Below are positions 5,954 through 9,346 of a stretch of 9,346 nucleotides of DNA, in pieces. The notes below the pieces were generated by a model. It worked only from the letters and a program-made list of their open reading frames with translations. It was not told the DNA's origin and ran no database searches. The stretch comes from Vulcanimicrobiota bacterium (GTDB taxonomy: Bacteria > Vulcanimicrobiota > Vulcanimicrobiia > Vulcanimicrobiales > Vulcanimicrobiaceae): NCBI GenBank assembly GCA_013043945.1, contig JABEUW010000268.1:1-9346 (forward strand), in the 5' to 3' direction. Within the stretch, counting starts at the first letter, position 1. Every line of letters begins with the position of its first letter. The position numbers were made by a program, and so were the translations under genes.

Positions 5954-7303
5954 CTAACCCTCCGTCCGCGAGAAGACGCCGAGATCGGCTTTCCGAACGC
6001 CGAAGAACTCCGGCGCGGTCAGCACGTCGTACTCGACGAGAAGATCGACGAAGAATCTCGTCACGAAAACCGCGGTCGCCAACGAGACGACCGTTCCCCA
6101 AAAGAGCGTAAACGCAAAACCTTTCACCGTGCCGGTACCGAGCATGAAAAGCACGCCCGCGCCGACGATGGTGGTGAAATGCGAGTCGAAGACCGCCGAG
6201 AAGGCGCGCTGGAAACCGACGCGCACTGCGGCGCGTAGCGATTTTCCGGCCCAGAGTTCTTCTTTGAGGCGCTCGAAGATCAGCACGTTCGCGTCGACGG
6301 CCATACCGATGGAGAGCACGAAGCCGGCGATACCCGGCAGCGTCAGCGAGGCCTGCGAGATCGCGAGAATTGCGAGCATGACCAACACGTAGATCGCCAA
6401 CGCGAGATCGGCGAGCAGGCCCGGAATGCGATAGACGACCGCCATAAAGATCAGCACGAGTCCGAGCCCAAGCAGCGACGCCCAGAGCGACTTCACTAAA
6501 TCGATCTTGCCGAGCGTCGGACCGATGCCTTCCTTCTCGACGATCTTCGTCGTGACGGGCAGCGCGCCGGCGTTGAGTTCGTTCGCCAGCGTGATCGTCT
6601 GCTTCTCGGTGAAGTTACCGGTAATCTGTCCGCTCCCGAAGATCGGCGACTGAATCACCGGAGCCGAAAGGTAATGATGGTCGAGAAAGATCCCGAGCGG
6701 TTTCCCGATCGCCTTCGTGGTCAAACGCCCGAACTTCGCGGGATCTTTCGTTTGGAAATCGATATTCGGGCGACCGGCGGTGTCGTATCCCGCTTGCGCG
6801 CCCTTCAAATCTTTCCCCGAATAAACGACCGGGCCGCTCGCAGCGTACGCGCCCTGCGCGACGTACTGACAGGCTTTCGCATTTTTCGGGTCGGCCTTAC
6901 AGGCGACGAGCGCCTCTTCGGCCTTTGCGACGACTTGCTCCGGAACGATTTTATATTCCAGCACCGCGACTTGTTTGAGCAAGCGCTCCGCCTGTGCGGG
7001 ATCTTTGACATCGGGAAGCTCGACGAGAATGCGATCGGATCCGACCTTCGTAATCGTCGGCTCGGTGACCCCGAGGCCGTTGATACGCCGATCGATCACG
7101 TCGATCGTCTCGGCCTGCACCTGCGAGGTAATCTGCGGCACCTCGGCGGTGGGATAGAGCTGCAGCAAGAGGCGATAGCCGCCTTGCAAATCGAGGCCGA
7201 GATGGATGCTCTTTTGAATGGGGAGCACCAGCCGGAGCGAGAGCAGAATCGTTGCGAGTACGACCAGCGCTTTGAGCGGGGTCTTCCAAGTATTCCAGTT
7301 CAT
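5954..7303 (-). CDS. secD: Protein translocase subunit SecD
   Basis: SecD is the larger partner of SecF in the membrane complex that uses the proton gradient to complete Sec-dependent export. The 449-residue protein has TM1 (about 10-28), the signature HLGLDLQGGYRLLL (34-47), the P1 base segment VIDRRINGLGVTEPTI (69-84), a periplasmic insert with two cysteines (135 and 145), and LDHHYLSAPVI (207-217). The membrane half begins after NELNAGALPV and GPTLG (261-265). It contains five more helices (from about 271) with LPGIAGFVLSIGMAVDANVL (322-341) and FERLKEEL, the expected proton-path region. The usual D.N.TT motif reads FDSHFTT (372-378), with histidine for asparagine. The length is like the compact SecD of Gram-positive and other non-enterobacterial lineages. 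The ATG at 7303 is supported by the normal N-terminus; its upstream ribosome site is weak. First gene of the secD-secF-helicase unit. Confidence 0.96.
   Translation of the reverse strand: MNWNTWKTPLKALVVLATILLSLRLVLPIQKSIHLGLDLQGGYRLLLQLYPTAEVPQITSQVQAETIDVIDRRINGLGVTEPTITKVGSDRILVELPDVKDPAQAERLLKQVAVLEYKIVPEQVVAKAEEALVACKADPKNAKACQYVAQGAYAASGPVVYSGKDLKGAQAGYDTAGRPNIDFQTKDPAKFGRLTTKAIGKPLGIFLDHHYLSAPVIQSPIFGSGQITGNFTEKQTITLANELNAGALPVTTKIVEKEGIGPTLGKIDLVKSLWASLLGLGLVLIFMAVVYRIPGLLADLALAIYVLVMLAILAISQASLTLPGIAGFVLSIGMAVDANVLIFERLKEELWAGKSLRAAVRVGFQRAFSAVFDSHFTTIVGAGVLFMLGTGTVKGFAFTLFWGTVVSLATAVFVTRFFVDLLVEYDVLTAPEFFGVRKADLGVFSRTEG
5958..5963 (-). promoter_or_regulatory. Strong Shine-Dalgarno for secF inside the secD 3' end
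   Basis: On the minus strand GGAGGG ends eight bases before the secF ATG, an optimal placement. It lies in the last codons of secD (Thr-Glu-Gly), so the SecD ribosome clears the site just as secF initiates. It is the clearest ribosome-binding site in the window and fixes the secF start. Confidence 0.75.
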
Positions 7304-7328
7304 GGCGTCTTTCAGGCGTGAGAAAGCG

Positions 7329-7350
7329 CGGCACCGTACGGGCCGGCACC
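7329..7350. repeat. Direct repeats CGGCACC flanking a palindrome in the secD leader
   Basis: CGGCACC occurs at 7329-7335 and again at 7344-7350, 15 bases apart, and the 8-base palindrome CCGTACGG (7334-7341) overlaps the first copy and reaches into the space between them. The arrangement sits just downstream of the candidate secD start of transcription. It could be an operator or leader structure, or chance in GC-rich non-coding DNA. Confidence 0.25.
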
Positions 7351-7360
7351 TAACCCTCGG

Positions 7361-7389
7361 AGTCTAGCAGGGTCGCGGGCGGTCGTAAA
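7361..7389 (-). promoter_or_regulatory. Candidate sigma70-type promoter for secD-secF-helicase
   Basis: In the 88-base gap between flhA and secD, the minus strand shows TTTACG (7384-7389) as -35, a 17-base spacer, and TAGACT (7361-7366) as -10. Each matches consensus at four of six positions. A TG one base upstream of the -10 makes it an extended -10 element. Transcription would start near 7354 and leave a leader of about 50 bases. Read-through from flhA is also possible, because I see no terminator after flhA. The call rests on pattern only, and the true sigma consensus of this lineage is unknown. Confidence 0.4.
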
Positions 7390-7391
7390 GG

Positions 7392-9346
7392 TTAGTCGGC
7401 GGTCGCGGCTTTCCCGCTGCGCGGCTCCGGCGCCTCGATCGTTCCCAACGGCTCGATCGGGAGATCCGGGGGGAGCTCGCTGAAGGCGAGCACCTCCGCC
7501 TCGATCCCGCTACGGGCGAGGAACTCCGCGAGGAGGGGGCGCAGCACGCTCCCGCAGAGCAGCTGCAGGCGCCCGTGCCCGGCGCGCCGCGCCCATCGCG
7601 CGATCTGCTCGCGCAGGGCGATCGCCCCCTGCGGGTCGACCCCGGAGGGATCCCCCGCCCACGAGGTGGCGAGCGAGCGCTCGAAGATCGGGTCGAGCAG
7701 GAGCGGGGCGATCCCCTCGCCATTGCGGCGCAGTTGGGCGGGCACGAGGACCGCTCGTGCCGCAGCGCAGAGTTCGCGCGCATCGTTTCCCCCCGCGGCG
7801 ACCATCGCATCGAGGGCGACGACGGGATCGCGCGGCCAGATACGCTCGCGCAGGAGCTGTTGCCACGCCCGATGGACGCCGCCGGGGGCGAGCGCGTCGG
7901 GGGCGATCTCCTTCACCAGCGTCGGCACGCCGAGACGCAGATGTTCGAGCAGCGTCTGAAACTCTTGCCGTCCGAAGAGTTCGGCGGCGTTCGCGCGCAC
8001 GATCTCCGCGAGATGCGATCCGAGAATCGAGATCGCATCGAAGACCAGCGCGCCGCGCTCCTGCGCCCGCGCGCGCTGCTCCGGCGCGATCCAGGCCGCC
8101 GGCAAATCGTAGACCGGCTCGCGCACGATCTCGCCGAGCCCCGCGAGCACCGCTTCATCGGCGACGGCGAGTAATGCGTCGAGCCGCACTTCGCCGCTCG
8201 CCACGATCCGGTCGCGCACGCGGATCGCGTACCCACGATCGCGTGCGAGATCGTCGCGCAGGCGCACGCCGGGAACGACGATGCCGATCTCGGCGGCGAG
8301 CGCGCGACGCACCTCGCCGATACGATCCAATAACGCATCGCTCTGCGGCATCGCAAGCAACGCTGCGAGATCGGGCGCAAATTCGATCGCCAGCGCATCG
8401 ACGCCGACGAGCCCGAGCGCGATCTCCGGGCGACGCATCGAACGGCGCTTCGCCTCCTCTCGCTCGCGTTGCGCTCGCCCTCGATTCGCGCCGAGTCGGC
8501 GCATCGCCAAATGAGCGGCGAGCCAACAACTCGCCGCGAGTGCGAGAAAGATCGGGCGCGGCAACGCGGGCACGAACGAAAGAACGGCGAGCAGCAGGGC
8601 GACGCCGCGCAACACCTCGGGGCGCGCGAAGAGCTGGTGCGCGAGATCGCTTCCCAACGCCCCGTTCGCAGCGACGCGCGTCACCATCATGCCCATCGCT
8701 ACCGAGATGAGAAACGCGGGGAGCGTGGTCACCAGCGCGTTGCCGATCGAGAGCAGCGCGAAGGTGTGAAACGCCTCCGCCGGCGAGAGCCCGTCGTAGA
8801 GCGTGCCGACGGCGATCCCGCCGATGAGATTGAGCGCGACGATGACCAACGCCGCAACGGAATCGCCCTTGACGAACTTTCCCGCGCCGTCCATCGCCCC
8901 GTAAAAATCGGCTTCCTGCGCGACCAACTCGCGTTTGCGCCGTGCCTGTTCGCCGTCGAGCGCGCCGGCGTGCAGATCGGCATCGATCGCCATCTGCTTT
9001 CCCGGCATCGCGTCGAGGGTGAAACGTGCCGCTACCTCCGCGACGCGTTGCGATCCGCTCGCAATGACGACGAATTGAATCGTCACCAAGATTGCAAAAA
9101 CGATCAACCCGACGATCGGGTTGTTCTGCACGACGAAGGCACCGAAGGCGGGGACGATCGTTCCAACCCCGCCGGGAACCGCACCGTGCGTGAGGATCAG
9201 GCGCGTTGCCGAGATATCGAGCGCGAGCCGAAAGAGCGTTGCGACGAGCAGCGCCGGAGCGAACGCGCTAAATTCGAGCGGATCTTCGACGCTGACGGCG
9301 AGCAACAGCACGAGCGCCGCCGCGAGAATATCGACCGCGAGTAAAA
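7392..9346 (-). CDS. flhA: Flagellar biosynthesis protein FlhA (FHIPEP family), 5' end outside window
   Basis: FlhA is the nonameric inner-membrane gate of the flagellar type III export apparatus; it couples the proton gradient to export and docks chaperone-substrate complexes. The frame is open to the window edge, giving 650 residues; against the usual length near 690, about 30-45 N-terminal residues are missing. Fragment features: LLVATLFRLALDISATRLIL (32-51), the full FHIPEP signature from RVAEVAARFTLD through MPGKQMAIDAD (100-122), FYGAMDGAGKFVKGD (147-161), and SIGNALVTTLPAFL (199-212), where the usual TIGDGLVSQIPAL has aspartate replaced by asparagine. After the membrane part comes a basic linker (about 281-305) and the four-subdomain cytoplasmic region, with IGIVVPGVRLRDD recognisable and LAFSELP near the end. 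The non-flagellar SctV/LcrD homologue is the alternative; FlhA is preferred on overall motif match, without neighbouring flagellar genes to confirm it. The stop lies 88 bases before secD. Confidence 0.9.
   Translation of the reverse strand, partial: LLAVDILAAALVLLLAVSVEDPLEFSAFAPALLVATLFRLALDISATRLILTHGAVPGGVGTIVPAFGAFVVQNNPIVGLIVFAILVTIQFVVIASGSQRVAEVAARFTLDAMPGKQMAIDADLHAGALDGEQARRKRELVAQEADFYGAMDGAGKFVKGDSVAALVIVALNLIGGIAVGTLYDGLSPAEAFHTFALLSIGNALVTTLPAFLISVAMGMMVTRVAANGALGSDLAHQLFARPEVLRGVALLLAVLSFVPALPRPIFLALAASCWLAAHLAMRRLGANRGRAQREREEAKRRSMRRPEIALGLVGVDALAIEFAPDLAALLAMPQSDALLDRIGEVRRALAAEIGIVVPGVRLRDDLARDRGYAIRVRDRIVASGEVRLDALLAVADEAVLAGLGEIVREPVYDLPAAWIAPEQRARAQERGALVFDAISILGSHLAEIVRANAAELFGRQEFQTLLEHLRLGVPTLVKEIAPDALAPGGVHRAWQQLLRERIWPRDPVVALDAMVAAGGNDARELCAAARAVLVPAQLRRNGEGIAPLLLDPIFERSLATSWAGDPSGVDPQGAIALREQIARWARRAGHGRLQLLCGSVLRPLLAEFLARSGIEAEVLAFSELPPDLPIEPLGTIEAPEPRSGKAATAD

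Noticed and set aside
4657..6111. Long plus-strand open frame of 484 codons opposite secF and secD
   Set aside because: It is an antisense shadow of high-GC coding DNA. Its translation is rich in Arg, Asp and Gly with no domain, while the opposite strand encodes unmistakable SecF and SecD.
7090..7108. Inverted repeat CGATCGA-TCACG-TCGATCG, a possible operator or hairpin
   Set aside because: It lies inside secD and encodes the conserved VIDRR segment. The GATC-rich codon use of this genome explains the symmetry.
7304..7391. Intrinsic terminator after flhA
   Set aside because: No stem followed by a T-run is present on the minus strand in this gap.
8469..9344. Plus-strand open frame of 291 codons opposite flhA
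   Set aside because: It is antisense to the strongly conserved FHIPEP region of FlhA and has a random charged composition, so it is a shadow.

Overview
This is a GC-rich bacterial chromosome segment, roughly two-thirds G+C by eye, that is coding almost from end to end. It holds six protein genes, plus a seventh cut off by the window edge, and no RNA gene, mobile element or CRISPR array. The content is housekeeping: DNA uptake, ribosome modification, tRNA charging, protein secretion and flagellar export. The lineage cannot be fixed from the window. The proteins are clearly bacterial but divergent from E. coli and Bacillus versions, and the flagellar gene implies a motile ancestor or a related type III export system. 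A poorly sampled GC-rich phylum (for example Eremiobacterota/Vulcanimicrobiota or Armatimonadota) would fit, but this is a guess.

Layout. Bases 1-2697 on the plus strand form a tightly packed block: dprA (5' end outside the window), rlmH and argS. Their ends overlap or nearly touch, which suggests one transcript. Bases 2694-7303 on the minus strand form a second block transcribed as secD, secF and then a HIRAN-domain RecQ-like helicase. secF begins 4 bases after secD with a strong Shine-Dalgarno, and the helicase start lies inside the secF 3' end. The two blocks converge so tightly that argS and the helicase share the palindrome CTAG as their stop codons. Bases 7392-9346 on the minus strand carry most of flhA, whose 5' end is beyond the window. 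The only real intergenic gap is 7304-7391 (88 bases), where a candidate extended -10 promoter for secD-secF-helicase is visible.

How the genes work together. SecD and SecF form the proton-driven accessory complex that helps SecYEG pull proteins across the membrane. FlhA is the large inner-membrane gate of the flagellar export apparatus. DprA loads RecA onto incoming single-stranded DNA. RlmH methylates a pseudouridine in the 23S rRNA decoding region, and ArgS charges tRNA-Arg. The HIRAN helicase is the least standard gene. It sits directly after secF, where several bacteria have recJ nearby, so a role in repair of stalled or broken DNA is the most reasonable inference.

I see no convincing new system. 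The points most worth following are: an ArgS whose HIGH signature has lost both histidines, the HIRAN-RecQ-like helicase embedded in the sec operon, a long charged C-terminal tail on SecF, an Asp-to-Asn change in a conserved FlhA motif, and about three-fold excess of GATC in the whole window.
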